Source of the DNA: Methanoregula sp.
Lineage (GTDB): Archaea > Halobacteriota > Methanomicrobia > Methanomicrobiales > Methanospirillaceae
Reading direction: 5' to 3'
NCBI RefSeq assembly: GCF_028712425.1
Contig: NZ_JAQTQD010000012.1
Span: 1-64,000, forward strand
Length of the DNA: 64,000 nucleotides
Part shown: piece after piece, positions 38,344 through 48,403 of the stretch
How positions within the stretch are numbered: the stretch's first letter is position 1
Layout: every line of letters starts with the position of its first letter
The notes under the pieces: model-generated
The model's input: only the letters and a program-made list of their open reading frames with translations
What the model was told of the DNA's origin: nothing
Databases searched by the model: none
Position numbers and translations under genes: made by a program

Positions 38344-39435
38344 ATGAACGATGCGGTGAAGCTGACGTCCTCGCGGAAACTTGACCACCTGCGGATCTGC
38401 GCAGAAGAGGATGTCGAGTGCGGGGATGCCGGGTTCAACGATATCCGGTTTGTGCACAATGCCCTGCCGGAGTGCGACATGGAAGCAATCGACCTGTCTG
38501 CCCGGTTCCTCGGCCACACCCTTTCCTCCCCTCTCTTCATATCGGCGATGACCGGCGGTCATCCCGGTACAAAGGACGTGAATGCCCGGCTCGCCCGGGC
38601 GGCAGAAAAGTTCGGGCTGGGGATGGGCGTAGGCTCCCAGCGTGCAGCCCTCGAGAACGAAGACCTTGCGGACACGTTCTTGGTTGTCCGCGACGAAGCG
38701 CCGCATGCGTTCCTTGTTGCGAACCTTGGGGCAGTCCAGCTCCGCGACCACGGGATTGAATGGGCGGAGAAGGCCGTTGAGATGATCGAAGCGGATGCGC
38801 TTGCCATCCACCTCAACTTCCTGCAGGAAGCAATCCAGCCGGAAGGCGACCACAATGCCGTGGGCTGTTTTGCGGCAATCGCAGAACTCTGCCGTGACTT
38901 CAAGACCCCGGTCATCATCAAGGAGACCGGGTGCGGGATCTCGGCAGCCACCGCACGGAAATGCTGGGGTGCCGGCGCCGGGGCTATCGATATCGGCGGC
39001 TGGGGCGGGACGTCCTGGGCCGCTGTCGAGGCGGTCCGGGCCGGGAAAGGCAGGAGCGCACGGGACAAGGCGCTCCTCACCCTCGGGCAGGACTTTGCCA
39101 ATTGGGGTATCCCGACCGTGGTAAGCCTTGCCGAAGTGCTGGCTACCGGGGGACCGGTCATCGCATCCGGCGGCGTGCGGAGCGGGCTCGATGTTGCAAA
39201 GGGTCTTGCATTCGGTGCAGACCTCTGCGGCATGGCGCTCCCCCTGCTGAAACCGGCCATGGAGAGCGATGCAGCGCTGGAGCATGCCATTGAAGCCATA
39301 CACCGGGAACTGACCGTTGCGATGTTCCTGACAGGCTCGGCACGGGTCGCAGATCTCAGGAAAGCACCGGTCCATCTCACGGGCCGCACGCGCCAGATGA
39401 TCGACAAGGATAATCCGGCATGGATCAAGCGGTAA
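38344..39435 (+). CDS. fni: Type 2 isopentenyl-diphosphate delta-isomerase
   Basis: TSSRKLDHLRIC...SPLFISAMTGGHPGTKDVN...GGWGGTSW...ASGGVRSGLDVAKGLAFGAD. Confidence 0.95.
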   Translation: MNDAVKLTSSRKLDHLRICAEEDVECGDAGFNDIRFVHNALPECDMEAIDLSARFLGHTLSSPLFISAMTGGHPGTKDVNARLARAAEKFGLGMGVGSQRAALENEDLADTFLVVRDEAPHAFLVANLGAVQLRDHGIEWAEKAVEMIEADALAIHLNFLQEAIQPEGDHNAVGCFAAIAELCRDFKTPVIIKETGCGISAATARKCWGAGAGAIDIGGWGGTSWAAVEAVRAGKGRSARDKALLTLGQDFANWGIPTVVSLAEVLATGGPVIASGGVRSGLDVAKGLAFGADLCGMALPLLKPAMESDAALEHAIEAIHRELTVAMFLTGSARVADLRKAPVHLTGRTRQMIDKDNPAWIKR

Positions 39436-39524
39436 CGCAAGGCCAATAAAAAAGAAACCAGAACGCCGGCAACGGGGGTTTTTACTAAAAAGACCCGCAG
39501 GCGAAACACCAGGAGATACAAAGA

Positions 39525-40862
39525 ATGGATATAGAAATCATCGCAGTGGGCGGATACGACGAGGTCGGGCGGAACATGACCGCTGTCCGCTGCGGAAAGG
39601 AAATTGTCATTTTCGACATGGGGCTCCGCCTCGACCAGGTGATGATCCACGAGGATGCGGAACTGGAGAACATGCACTCGCTGGATCTCATCAGGATCAA
39701 GGCGATCCCGGACGATACCCTGATGAACGGGATCGAGGGGACCGTCAAGGCGATTGTCTGCTCCCACGGGCACCTCGACCACATCGGGGCAATCCCGAAG
39801 CTTGCCCACCGGTACAATGCCCCGATCATCGCAACACCCTATACCACGGAACTGATCCGGCAGCAGATCTCGGGCGAGCAGAAATTTGGCGTGAACAACA
39901 AGCTCTTTGCGCTCAAGTCGGGGCAGCGGTACACGCTCTCCCAGAACCTGGTGCTCGAGTTTGTCCGGAACCAGCACTCCATCATCGACACGGTGACACC
40001 GGTGCTCCACACCCCGCACGGTGCGATCGTGTACGCGCTGGATTTCAAGCTGGACCGGACACCGGTCATCGGCGAACCGCCGGACTTCGCCCGCTTCCGC
40101 CAGATCGGGAAGGAAGGTGTGCTTGCCCTGATCGTTGAGTGTACGAACATTGCGAGGAAAGGACGCTGCCCGAGCGAGCGGATTGCCCGCGACATGGTCC
40201 GGGACACCATCACCAGTTACGAGGACGACAAGAATGCACTCGTTGTCTCCACGTTCTCGTCACATATCTCGCGTGTCAAGACGATCGCGGAGTGCGCCCG
40301 CGAGATCGGCAGGAAACCGGTCCTCCTTGGCCGCTCGATGGAGAAGTACGCTGTCACCGCCGAGCAGATGAAGCTGGTCTCGTTCCCGGAGACCACGAGC
40401 GTCTTTGGCAACCGGCGGACGGTAGACCGCACCCTGCGCCGCATGATGAAGGCCGGGAAAGACAAGTTCCTTCCTATTGTCACCGGGCACCAGGGAGAAC
40501 CGGGCTCCATCCTCACACGGATGGCAACGGGGGACACCCCCTACCTGCTCGGCAAAGGCGACAAGGTCATCTTCTCGGCAAACGTCATCCCGAACCCGAT
40601 GAACCACGGCCAGCGGTACATGGTCGAGGCCCGGCTGAAGATGCTCGGCGTGCGGATCTTCGAGGATCTCCATGTCAGCGGGCACGGGTACCGCGAGGAC
40701 CACTATGAGTTCCTGCAGCTCCTGCAGCCGCAGCATGTCATCCCGGCGCACGGGAGCCTGACAATGACGGCAGACTATACCCAGTTTGCCGGAGAGCTCG
40801 GGTATACAGCCCATTCGACTGTCCATCTCCTGAGGAACGGCCAGAGGGTCAAAATCAATTAA
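39525..40862 (+). CDS. RNase J-family beta-CASP ribonuclease
   Basis: VGGYDEVGRNMTAV; SHGHLDHIGAIPKL; TGHQGEPGSILTRMA. Confidence 0.92.
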   Translation: MDIEIIAVGGYDEVGRNMTAVRCGKEIVIFDMGLRLDQVMIHEDAELENMHSLDLIRIKAIPDDTLMNGIEGTVKAIVCSHGHLDHIGAIPKLAHRYNAPIIATPYTTELIRQQISGEQKFGVNNKLFALKSGQRYTLSQNLVLEFVRNQHSIIDTVTPVLHTPHGAIVYALDFKLDRTPVIGEPPDFARFRQIGKEGVLALIVECTNIARKGRCPSERIARDMVRDTITSYEDDKNALVVSTFSSHISRVKTIAECAREIGRKPVLLGRSMEKYAVTAEQMKLVSFPETTSVFGNRRTVDRTLRRMMKAGKDKFLPIVTGHQGEPGSILTRMATGDTPYLLGKGDKVIFSANVIPNPMNHGQRYMVEARLKMLGVRIFEDLHVSGHGYREDHYEFLQLLQPQHVIPAHGSLTMTADYTQFAGELGYTAHSTVHLLRNGQRVKIN

Positions 40863-40874
40863 CGGGGAACAACA

Positions 40875-41840
40875 ATGTCAGAACTTTCACCGTATCTGAA
40901 ATCGGTCGCAGAGCAGATCGATCACATGATCGACCGTTACTATGTCGACAAAGCCGGCGAACTGAACAAGGCATCCGCCCACCTCCTTGCAGCCGGGGGC
41001 AAGCGTCTCCGCCCTGCCGTTGTCATGCTTGCGGCTGACGCGGTGAAACCTGGCAGCTCGGATGACATCATGCAGGCGGCTCTCGCCCTTGAGGTGACCC
41101 ACACCTTCACGCTCATCCATGACGACATCATGGACGATGACAGCCTGAGGCGCGGTGTCCAGACCGTGCACACGAAGTGGGATATGCCGACGGGAATCCT
41201 TGCCGGCGATGTCCTCTATTCCCGGGCATTCGAGCACATCTCGCTCGTCACCGCAAAGGACGATGCCAAGGTGAAGGCCATCAACATGCTCGCCCGCGCC
41301 TGCGCCGATATCTGCGAGGGGCAGCACCAGGACATGTCGTTCGAGCACCGGGACGATGTCACGGAAGGCGAGTACATGGAGATGGTGAGGAAGAAGACTG
41401 GTGTCCTCTATGCCGCTGCAGCCGGTATCGGTGCCGTCCTTGCCGGCGGGAACGGCGTGCAGGTGAAAGCCCTGTATAACTTCGGTCTCAACACCGGTAT
41501 CGCCTTCCAGATCCAGGACGATCTCATCGATCTTCTCACACCCTCCGAGAAGAGCGGGAAGAACCAGGCATCCGACCTCCGCGAGGGCAAGCAGACGCTT
41601 ATCATGATCAAGGCACGTGAGAAGGGCCTTGACCTGCAGAAGTACCAGCGCGAGCTCTCGAAGGCTGATATCGACGAGGCCATCCGGGAACTGACCGAAT
41701 CCGGGGTAATCCCTGAAGTGAAACAGATTGCCGCCGATCTCGTGAAGGACAGCAACCGGCACCTCGGTCTCCTCCCCGCGTCAAAGGAGCGGCAGCTCTT
41801 AATGGACATCAGCGAGTTCTTCGTTACCCGGAGTTACTAG
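40875..41840 (+). CDS. idsA: Short-chain/geranylgeranyl diphosphate synthase
   Basis: GGKRLRPAVV; LIHDDIMDDDSLRRG (first Asp-rich motif); FQIQDDLID (second). Confidence 0.93.
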   Translation: MSELSPYLKSVAEQIDHMIDRYYVDKAGELNKASAHLLAAGGKRLRPAVVMLAADAVKPGSSDDIMQAALALEVTHTFTLIHDDIMDDDSLRRGVQTVHTKWDMPTGILAGDVLYSRAFEHISLVTAKDDAKVKAINMLARACADICEGQHQDMSFEHRDDVTEGEYMEMVRKKTGVLYAAAAGIGAVLAGGNGVQVKALYNFGLNTGIAFQIQDDLIDLLTPSEKSGKNQASDLREGKQTLIMIKAREKGLDLQKYQRELSKADIDEAIRELTESGVIPEVKQIAADLVKDSNRHLGLLPASKERQLLMDISEFFVTRSY

Positions 41841-41841
41841 G

Positions 41842-43533
41842 ATGGCCGGGGACGATCCCAAAGAGGCACTCTTCCTGTGCGCACTGCAGAACGCGGTGAA
41901 GCATGGCGGCGTGCCCCAGGCCGGTGCGGTCATCGGCATGGTGATGGGCGCCCACCCGGAGCTCAGGAGCCGGGCCAAGGAAGTCTCGGCACTGGCAAAG
42001 GACGCCATTGCCGAAGTCGCGAAGCTCTCGCCGGAAGAACGGGTTGCAACCCTCCAGGCCCGTGCACCGGAGAGGATCACGGCGATGTCTGGGAAGCACG
42101 AGAAGAAGAAGGTGCTCCCGGAACTCGAAGGTGCAGAAAACGACGTTGTGATGCGGTTTGCCCCGAATCCCTCCGGCCCGCTCCATATCGGGCACGCCCG
42201 TGCAGCAGCGCTCAACGATGCCTACGTGAAGCAGTATGGCGGCCGCTATATCCTCCGGATCGAGGACACCGACCCGAAACGCGTTGACCCGGAAGCATAC
42301 CAGACCGTGCAGGAAGATATCAGGTGGCTCGGCCTTGGCATCACCGAAGTCGTCACGCAGAGCGACCGTCTCCCGATATACTATGATCTCTGCAAACAGC
42401 TGATCGAGAACGGCGGGGCGTATGTCTGCACCTGCGACAATGAGGTGTTCAAGGAGCTCAAAGCTGACAAGACGGCCTGCCCCTGCCGCGGGAACCCGGT
42501 TGAGAAGAACCTTGAGCTCTGGCAGAAGATGCTCGACCACACCTTCAAAGAGGGCGAGGCCTCGGTCCGGATCAAGACTGACCTTTCCCACCCTGACCCG
42601 GCCATGCGGGACTTCCCCGCGTTCCGGATCCTCGATGCACCCCCGCACCCGAAGGTGAAGGCGCACGTGTACCCTCTGATGAACTTCTCGGTGGTTGCAG
42701 ATGACCACCTGCTCGGCGTCACGCACGTGATCCGGGGCAAGGACCATATCGCCAACACCCGCCGGCAGAAGTACATCTACGACCACTTTGGCTGGCAGCA
42801 GCCGGTGTACCGGCACTACGGTCGCATGGGGATCGAGGGCGTTGTCCTCTCGACATCGCAGATGCGCGCCGGGATTAAGGAAGGGCTCTATTCTGGCTGG
42901 GACGATATCCGGCTTGGCACCATGCGGGCCCTTGCCCGGCGCGGTATCCTGCCTGAAGCGGTGAAGAATGCAATGATCGCCATCGGGATCGGTGACGTTG
43001 ACATTTCGTTTTCGTGGGATAACCTCTACGCGGAGAACAAGAAACTCGTTGACCCGACAGCAAACCGGTACTTCTTCGTCCCCGATCCGGTCGAGGCGAA
43101 GATCGAGGGAGCAGAGCCGCATACAGCTCATGCGCTCCTCCACCCGTCGGACGAGGCGAGGGGAAAGCGGACGCTGGAATTCACCGGCACCGTGCTCATC
43201 CCGAAGGCGGAGCTGGTGCCCGGCACCGCGATGCTCCGGTTAAAGGACCTCTTCAACGTGAAGATCGCGTGGAACGGCGACACCCCCTCCTTCTCCTATG
43301 GCGGGGACTCGCTTGCTGAAGCCCGTGCCGCAAAAGCCCGGATCATCCAGTGGCTGCCTGCGCAGGCGACTATGCCCTGCACGCTTCTCACACAGGAAGG
43401 CGAGGTGAAGGGGGCCTGCGAGCCCGCGGTGAAAGGAGAGGCCGGCAAGGTCATCCAGTTCGAGCGGGTCGGTTTTGTGAAGGTCGATGCTGTTTCTCCA
43501 GACGGTGTCGTGGCATACTGGACGCATAAATAA
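41842..43533 (+). CDS. gltX: Glutamyl-tRNA synthetase, archaeal type
   Basis: RFAPNPSGPLHIGHARAA; LSTSQMRAGI. Confidence 0.96.
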   Translation: MAGDDPKEALFLCALQNAVKHGGVPQAGAVIGMVMGAHPELRSRAKEVSALAKDAIAEVAKLSPEERVATLQARAPERITAMSGKHEKKKVLPELEGAENDVVMRFAPNPSGPLHIGHARAAALNDAYVKQYGGRYILRIEDTDPKRVDPEAYQTVQEDIRWLGLGITEVVTQSDRLPIYYDLCKQLIENGGAYVCTCDNEVFKELKADKTACPCRGNPVEKNLELWQKMLDHTFKEGEASVRIKTDLSHPDPAMRDFPAFRILDAPPHPKVKAHVYPLMNFSVVADDHLLGVTHVIRGKDHIANTRRQKYIYDHFGWQQPVYRHYGRMGIEGVVLSTSQMRAGIKEGLYSGWDDIRLGTMRALARRGILPEAVKNAMIAIGIGDVDISFSWDNLYAENKKLVDPTANRYFFVPDPVEAKIEGAEPHTAHALLHPSDEARGKRTLEFTGTVLIPKAELVPGTAMLRLKDLFNVKIAWNGDTPSFSYGGDSLAEARAAKARIIQWLPAQATMPCTLLTQEGEVKGACEPAVKGEAGKVIQFERVGFVKVDAVSPDGVVAYWTHK

Positions 43534-43678
43534 CTCTTTTTTCCAATTGATGACTCATTGTTGGGGGGCGGCCCCTCTCCCGGGTGAGTACTATCAAACG
43601 CAGGTTCCCCGGTAGGAAGATACGAAGAGAGCAGCCCTCACCTTTTTCCCCTTTTACATCCCATCATTCAAGACGTAC

Positions 43679-44590
43679 ATGCCGGAAATCATGAGCGCCA
43701 GCAAGAAAGGAGAATTCAAAGAGTCCCGCGAGAAGCTGGTCTTCCACAGCCTCTGTATCGACTTCCTTATCCTCATCCCTGAGACTGTTGCTGTCATCCT
43801 CTCGGGATCGGCCGCGCTCCTTTCCGATGTCTTCAAGTATGCAAACGAGGTACTGGCCACGCTCTTTGCCCTCCTGATCATCCGGAGGATGAAGGCCGGG
43901 GGGAAATTCACCTACGATTACGGTATGGGGAAGTTCGAGACCCTGACACGGATCATCACTGGCAGTGTAATGGGGATTTCCATCCTCATCCTCGTCCTCT
44001 TCACTATCCACCGCATCCTGCATCCGGAAGCGTTCGAGATGGTCGCCGCCTATATCGGTATCCCGCTCATGATCATCGCAAGCATCGCCGATTACCACCA
44101 CTGGCATACCTATCACCGCCGTTCACTGGAAGATCCCTCTCCGATTATGGAGTCCCAGTGGCGCCTGCGGAGGGCCAAGACGTTCTCCAACCTCCTGCTG
44201 CTCTTCGCCCTCACGCTCTCGGTCATCTGTATCCAGTACGAATGGGCGCATTATATCGACCCGGTTGTCTCGTTCATCATCATCGGGTTCCTCCTCTTTG
44301 CCGGGTACCGTGAATTCTCCTCATCGCTTCCCGATCTCTTTGACAAAACCCTTGACGAGGAGCTCCAGCTGGTCATCCTAAAGGTACTCTCGGGTTCGTT
44401 CGACAAGTACGACGAGTTCCATGGGGTACGTTCGCGCCGGTCCGGGAGCCGGATCTATATCGAGATCTTCCTTGGGTTTGACCCGGAGCAGAAGATGGGA
44501 GACGTCCAGGAGTTTGCCACTACACTCAAGCGCACGCTGGAGAACCAGATTGCGGGAAGTGTTGTCTCGGTTGTCCTGAGCCACGAATAA
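43679..44590 (+). CDS. Cation diffusion facilitator-like protein
   Basis: CDF topology: ALLSDVFKYANEVLATLFALL, FTYDYGMGKFETLTRIITG, C-terminal cytoplasmic domain. Confidence 0.78.
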   Translation: MPEIMSASKKGEFKESREKLVFHSLCIDFLILIPETVAVILSGSAALLSDVFKYANEVLATLFALLIIRRMKAGGKFTYDYGMGKFETLTRIITGSVMGISILILVLFTIHRILHPEAFEMVAAYIGIPLMIIASIADYHHWHTYHRRSLEDPSPIMESQWRLRRAKTFSNLLLLFALTLSVICIQYEWAHYIDPVVSFIIIGFLLFAGYREFSSSLPDLFDKTLDEELQLVILKVLSGSFDKYDEFHGVRSRRSGSRIYIEIFLGFDPEQKMGDVQEFATTLKRTLENQIAGSVVSVVLSHE

Positions 44591-44677
44591 TGAGCATATC
44601 CCTGTCCAACCAGTTGCCTGACGCCCGTTTTTGCATTGCAGAGTGTAATCCTAAATAGTAATCCTGATCAATAATGG

Positions 44678-45610
44678 ATGGATATGGCAGGCAGCAGTCC
44701 CGCATATTGCGGGGGAGATGCCAATGGCGGGGAAGCGGCGGCAGAAAAGCATAAGACGGTCGCGGCCAGTCTCGGATTTGACATCCTGCTCTGGATCCCG
44801 GAGATCATCGCGTTTGTCCTCTCCGGGTCCATTACCCTCTTTGCCGATGTGATGAAATGCGGCAACGAGATCCTTGCCACGTTCTTTGCGCTTCTCATCC
44901 TCATCCGGATGCGGAGGGGTGACCGGTTCTGCTACGATTACGGTATGGGCAAGTTCGAGACGTCCACCCGGTTCATCACGGGTGCGGTCATGATGGTCTC
45001 GATCCTCATCATCACCTATTCAGCACTGACCAGGATCTATAATCCGGAACCGGTCGGCATTGAGGGAGCCATGATCGGTATCCCGCTCATGCTGGTCACC
45101 GCAATCATCGATACCTACCTCTGGCAGAAGAACTACCGCGTCTCCCTGCACGATCCGTCGCCGATCATGGAGTCCCAGTGGCGGCTCCGGAGGGCCAAGG
45201 CCTTTGCCGATGTCTCGGTCCTTCTGGCCCTGGTGCTCTCGTTCCTGCTTGGCAACCACGCCCTCTCGGTCTACATCGACCCGGCAGCCTCGTTCATTAT
45301 CATCGGTTTCCTCATCCTCGCCGGGTACCGGGAGATATCTTCATCCCTTCCGGATATCTTCGACAAGACCCTGTGCGAAGAGCTCCAGATTGTCATCCTC
45401 CGGCACCTCGCGACATCGTATGACAGGTACCATGAGTTCCATGGCGTACGGTCCCGCCGCTCAGGCAGCAGGATCTACATCGAGATCTTCCTTGGATTCG
45501 ATCCAGACCAGAAAATGGGGGATGTGCAGGATTTCATCGACTCCTTAAAGCAATCTCTTGAGGCAGAGATTCCGGGGAGCGAGGTCTTTGTGATACCAAA
45601 ACGGCGGTAA
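44678..45610 (+). CDS. Cation diffusion facilitator-like protein, tandem paralogue
   Basis: Closely parallels 43679-44590 along its length (DYGMGKFET, SPIMESQWRLRRAK, EFHGVRSRRSGSRIYIEIFLGFDP). Confidence 0.78.
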   Translation: MDMAGSSPAYCGGDANGGEAAAEKHKTVAASLGFDILLWIPEIIAFVLSGSITLFADVMKCGNEILATFFALLILIRMRRGDRFCYDYGMGKFETSTRFITGAVMMVSILIITYSALTRIYNPEPVGIEGAMIGIPLMLVTAIIDTYLWQKNYRVSLHDPSPIMESQWRLRRAKAFADVSVLLALVLSFLLGNHALSVYIDPAASFIIIGFLILAGYREISSSLPDIFDKTLCEELQIVILRHLATSYDRYHEFHGVRSRRSGSRIYIEIFLGFDPDQKMGDVQDFIDSLKQSLEAEIPGSEVFVIPKRR

Positions 45611-45673
45611 TCCTGCGGCACGTAGTGGGGACTGTGGAACCGGATACGGTATGTCTGCGAAGGTGACGGGCCC

Positions 45674-46258
45674 TTATGCAGTGCGGGTGAGCTGCGTTAT
45701 GGCAGCAATCCAGACCGCCTTTGCCTCGTCCTTGTCCATGCCCATCAGGACATCCATGAGAAGGCCGTTTGCCAGTGCATCGCAGGCAAGGGCAAGGACC
45801 CGCGGATCGAGGTCGCGCGAGACAAGGCCGGTCTCCTGCTGGCGGCGGATGAACCGCTCGATCACCCAGATATCCTCTCTCCGGTCCTGGACGAGCACGG
45901 CCCGGATGCGCTCGTTCCGGGTTGCAAGGAGGAGCATCTCGGCATACATGCTGTTGAACTGCGGGACATAGTGCAAGAGAGCATCGAACAGTGCGGCACT
46001 GCCTGCCTTCAGGTCACGGCCGGCATATGACCGTTCGAGCGTTCCCTTGAATTCGTCGCGCGCCAGTTCGGCAACTGCGGCAAACAGGTCTTCCTTTCCG
46101 GGGAAATACTGGTACAGTGCGGGTTTCGTAACGCCGAGGCTCTCCGCGATCGAGCCCATGGTTGTGCCATGGTATCCTTTTTCGAGAAAATGGGTGAACG
46201 CGGTCCGGATGATCTTCTTTTTGACGTCATCACGGTATTCACCAATAATGCGTGGCAT
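45674..46258 (-). CDS. TetR/AcrR-family transcriptional regulator
   Basis: IIRTAFTHFLEKGYHGTTMGSIAESLGVTKPALYQYFPGKEDLF. Confidence 0.93.
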   Translation of the reverse strand: MPRIIGEYRDDVKKKIIRTAFTHFLEKGYHGTTMGSIAESLGVTKPALYQYFPGKEDLFAAVAELARDEFKGTLERSYAGRDLKAGSAALFDALLHYVPQFNSMYAEMLLLATRNERIRAVLVQDRREDIWVIERFIRRQQETGLVSRDLDPRVLALACDALANGLLMDVLMGMDKDEAKAVWIAAITQLTRTA

Positions 46259-46331
46259 AACGTACCAATATGTTCCTGCGCGGGCAGGGAAAACAATACC
46301 GCCCGGTTCTCATTACTATGGGTATGAATAA

Positions 46332-46346
46332 CTTACCCATGGTAAG
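46332..46346. promoter_or_regulatory. Candidate TetR operator CTTACC-CAT-GGTAAG
   Basis: Perfect 6-bp arms about 75 bp upstream of tetR start; overlapping second inverted repeat ATGGGTA/TACCCAT. Confidence 0.45.
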
Positions 46347-46527
46347 GTTAATACTTGTGGGTAATGCACTTTTGTACAGGTGATTCTGCGCCTAATCAGG
46401 GTGCGGCAGATCATACAGGTATGGTCTGGATCCATATGACTGTGCCATCAAAGGGAGGTGACCTGTTCCGCTGTTCAAAGAGAATAAAAGCGATTGAATT
46501 ATATATGTGGCATTCTCAATAGTGGTA

Positions 46528-46550
46528 AGTACCTTGCAACGCAAGATACT
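46528..46550. promoter_or_regulatory. Candidate PadR operator AGTACCTTGC-AAC-GCAAGATACT
   Basis: 10-bp arms with one mismatch, located about 25-45 bp after TATA-like TTATATAT (about 46500). Confidence 0.5.
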
Positions 46551-46654
46551 GTGCCAAACACAAAACATGTGCAGGCCCGGCACCACTACCCTCTGTATCT
46601 GTCCCCGGGGCTCCGGCACCGGGGGCGGGCATGCACTCTGACCAGGGAGATCCC

Positions 46655-46981
46655 ATGAATATCCAGTTCAAAAAAGGCGTACTTGAGATATGCGTTCTCT
46701 CTGTTCTGGCCCGCAAGGACTGTTACGGGTATGAACTCGTCAACGAGATATCGAAACGGATCGACATCTCGGAAGGGACCATCTACCCGCTCCTGCACCG
46801 CCTGAAGGATGAGGGCCATGTCACCACGTACCTGCAGGAATCTGCCGGGGGAGCGCCACGGAAGTATTACCGCCTTACCGAAAGCGGAAGGAAAGAAGAA
46901 CATGAACAGAAGGAAGAATGGATGCGGTTTTGTGCATCGGTGAACGCGCTCCTGGAAGGGAAGAACAATGCTGCAGAATGA
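46655..46981 (+). CDS. PadR-family transcriptional regulator
   Basis: [54 protein letters not shown]. Confidence 0.93.
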   Translation: MNIQFKKGVLEICVLSVLARKDCYGYELVNEISKRIDISEGTIYPLLHRLKDEGHVTTYLQESAGGAPRKYYRLTESGRKEEHEQKEEWMRFCASVNALLEGKNNAAE

Positions 46982-47561
46982 ACAGGAATTTGTCCGGATC
47001 TTACAGAACCGGCTAGAGGGCACTCTTTCCCCCGAGGAACTGAACGATATTATCTCTGATTATACCGAACATTTCCGGATCGGGAAAACTGAAGGCCGTT
47101 CGGAAGAGGATCTCTTCCGTTCGCTGGGATCGCCGGAGGATATTGCGCGGGAGATCCGTGCCACCCACCTGGTGAAGAAAGCCGAGGATGTCAGGAGTTG
47201 CCGGAATATCCTCCATGCAGTCCTCGCAACCCTCGGGCTCGGGCTTTTCAACCTGGTGTTTGTCCTCATCCCATTCATCCTCCTCGTACTGCTGCTGTTT
47301 GTGATCTTCGTTGTCGGGATTGCATTCATGGTCTGCGGGCCGGTTGCGGGAATCTTTGCCCTGCTCCAGCTGGCCGGTATTCCGGTATTTGCGATATGGC
47401 TCTCTCCCGCAGCAGGAATTTTCTTCTCGACCGGTATCACAACGTTCGGCCTGCTGCTCGTGATAGGGAATTATTTCCTTGCACGGTTCTTCTACCACAT
47501 CGGGATACGGTATCTCAAGTGGAATATCGGTGTGATCACCGGAACGGAGCGTCTCGCATGA
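46968..47561 (+). CDS. DUF1700/HAAS-domain membrane protein
   Basis: [52 protein letters not shown] then TM helices. Confidence 0.85.
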   Translation: MLQNEQEFVRILQNRLEGTLSPEELNDIISDYTEHFRIGKTEGRSEEDLFRSLGSPEDIAREIRATHLVKKAEDVRSCRNILHAVLATLGLGLFNLVFVLIPFILLVLLLFVIFVVGIAFMVCGPVAGIFALLQLAGIPVFAIWLSPAAGIFFSTGITTFGLLLVIGNYFLARFFYHIGIRYLKWNIGVITGTERLA

Positions 47562-48403
47562 CTGACAGCAGAGAAAAACCGGGACTGCAGGTTTCCAGCC
47601 ATGATACCCTGAATATCGGCAGCACCAGGGTAACCCGCATAGTTCTGTGGCTTGGTGCGATCACCATCGTATCGTTTCTTATCGGGTTTGGCATCCTTGC
47701 CCTCTCGGGCGAGCTCCCGCAGTCAAAAGGCCAGGATTTCTCACCCTTCCGCCATACCGCTTTCCTCTCGCCCGGTAAAACAACGGTTCCGCTTGACGGT
47801 GCCGGCTATGGTGATGTAGCCCTGACCCTCGGGGCCGGCGAACTCCGGGTCCAGGGAGGTGCACCGGATGATATGCTGATGGATGCATCGATCTTCTCGA
47901 AAGTGCCGGAATGGGAGCCTGAACTGGTCCAGAGTGTCAACGGGTCGCGAAAAACCGTTGCCCTGACTGACAAAGGACATAAGACAAAGGAATGGTTTTC
48001 CGTGGATTCCCCAAACAGCTGGACAATCGCATTAAACAACGGGGTTCCTGTAAACCTTGAAGTGAATGTCGGGGCCGGCGACTGCCGGATCGACCTCGAT
48101 GGAATGACGCTGGGATCCCTGGACGTCCACAACGGCGCCGGGGATACGACCATCACCCTTGGCAGGAGCCAGAACCAACCGTTCGATGCCGTGATCCGGA
48201 ATGGGATCGGCGACCTTACCCTCCGGGTGCCGCGGGAGAGCAACACGCGGATCCGGGCAGTGACCGGCCTCGGCGAGATCAGCAACAACGGATTAGTACA
48301 GGACGGCGATATCTTTGTAACAGCGGGGTTCAACCCGGCAATCGCGGTCAATGAGATTACCCTGAACCAGGGGGTTGGTTCAATCAGCCTTGAAGCACTA
48401 TGA
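47558..48403 (+). CDS. Membrane-anchored LiaF/toastrack-like beta-helix protein
   Basis: TM (IVLWLGAITIVSFLIGFGILAL), then VNVGAGDCRIDLDGMTLGSLDVHNGAGDTTITLG repeats. Confidence 0.75.
   Translation: MTDSREKPGLQVSSHDTLNIGSTRVTRIVLWLGAITIVSFLIGFGILALSGELPQSKGQDFSPFRHTAFLSPGKTTVPLDGAGYGDVALTLGAGELRVQGGAPDDMLMDASIFSKVPEWEPELVQSVNGSRKTVALTDKGHKTKEWFSVDSPNSWTIALNNGVPVNLEVNVGAGDCRIDLDGMTLGSLDVHNGAGDTTITLGRSQNQPFDAVIRNGIGDLTLRVPRESNTRIRAVTGLGEISNNGLVQDGDIFVTAGFNPAIAVNEITLNQGVGSISLEAL

Noticed and set aside
37603-39375. 590-aa minus-strand ORF
   Set aside because: Fully antisense to ipk and fni, which have clear motifs; a shadow ORF typical of GC-rich DNA
38559-40019. 486-aa minus-strand ORF
   Set aside because: Antisense to fni and the RNase J-like gene; composition atypical of protein
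41824-43143. 439-aa minus-strand ORF
   Set aside because: Antisense to gltX
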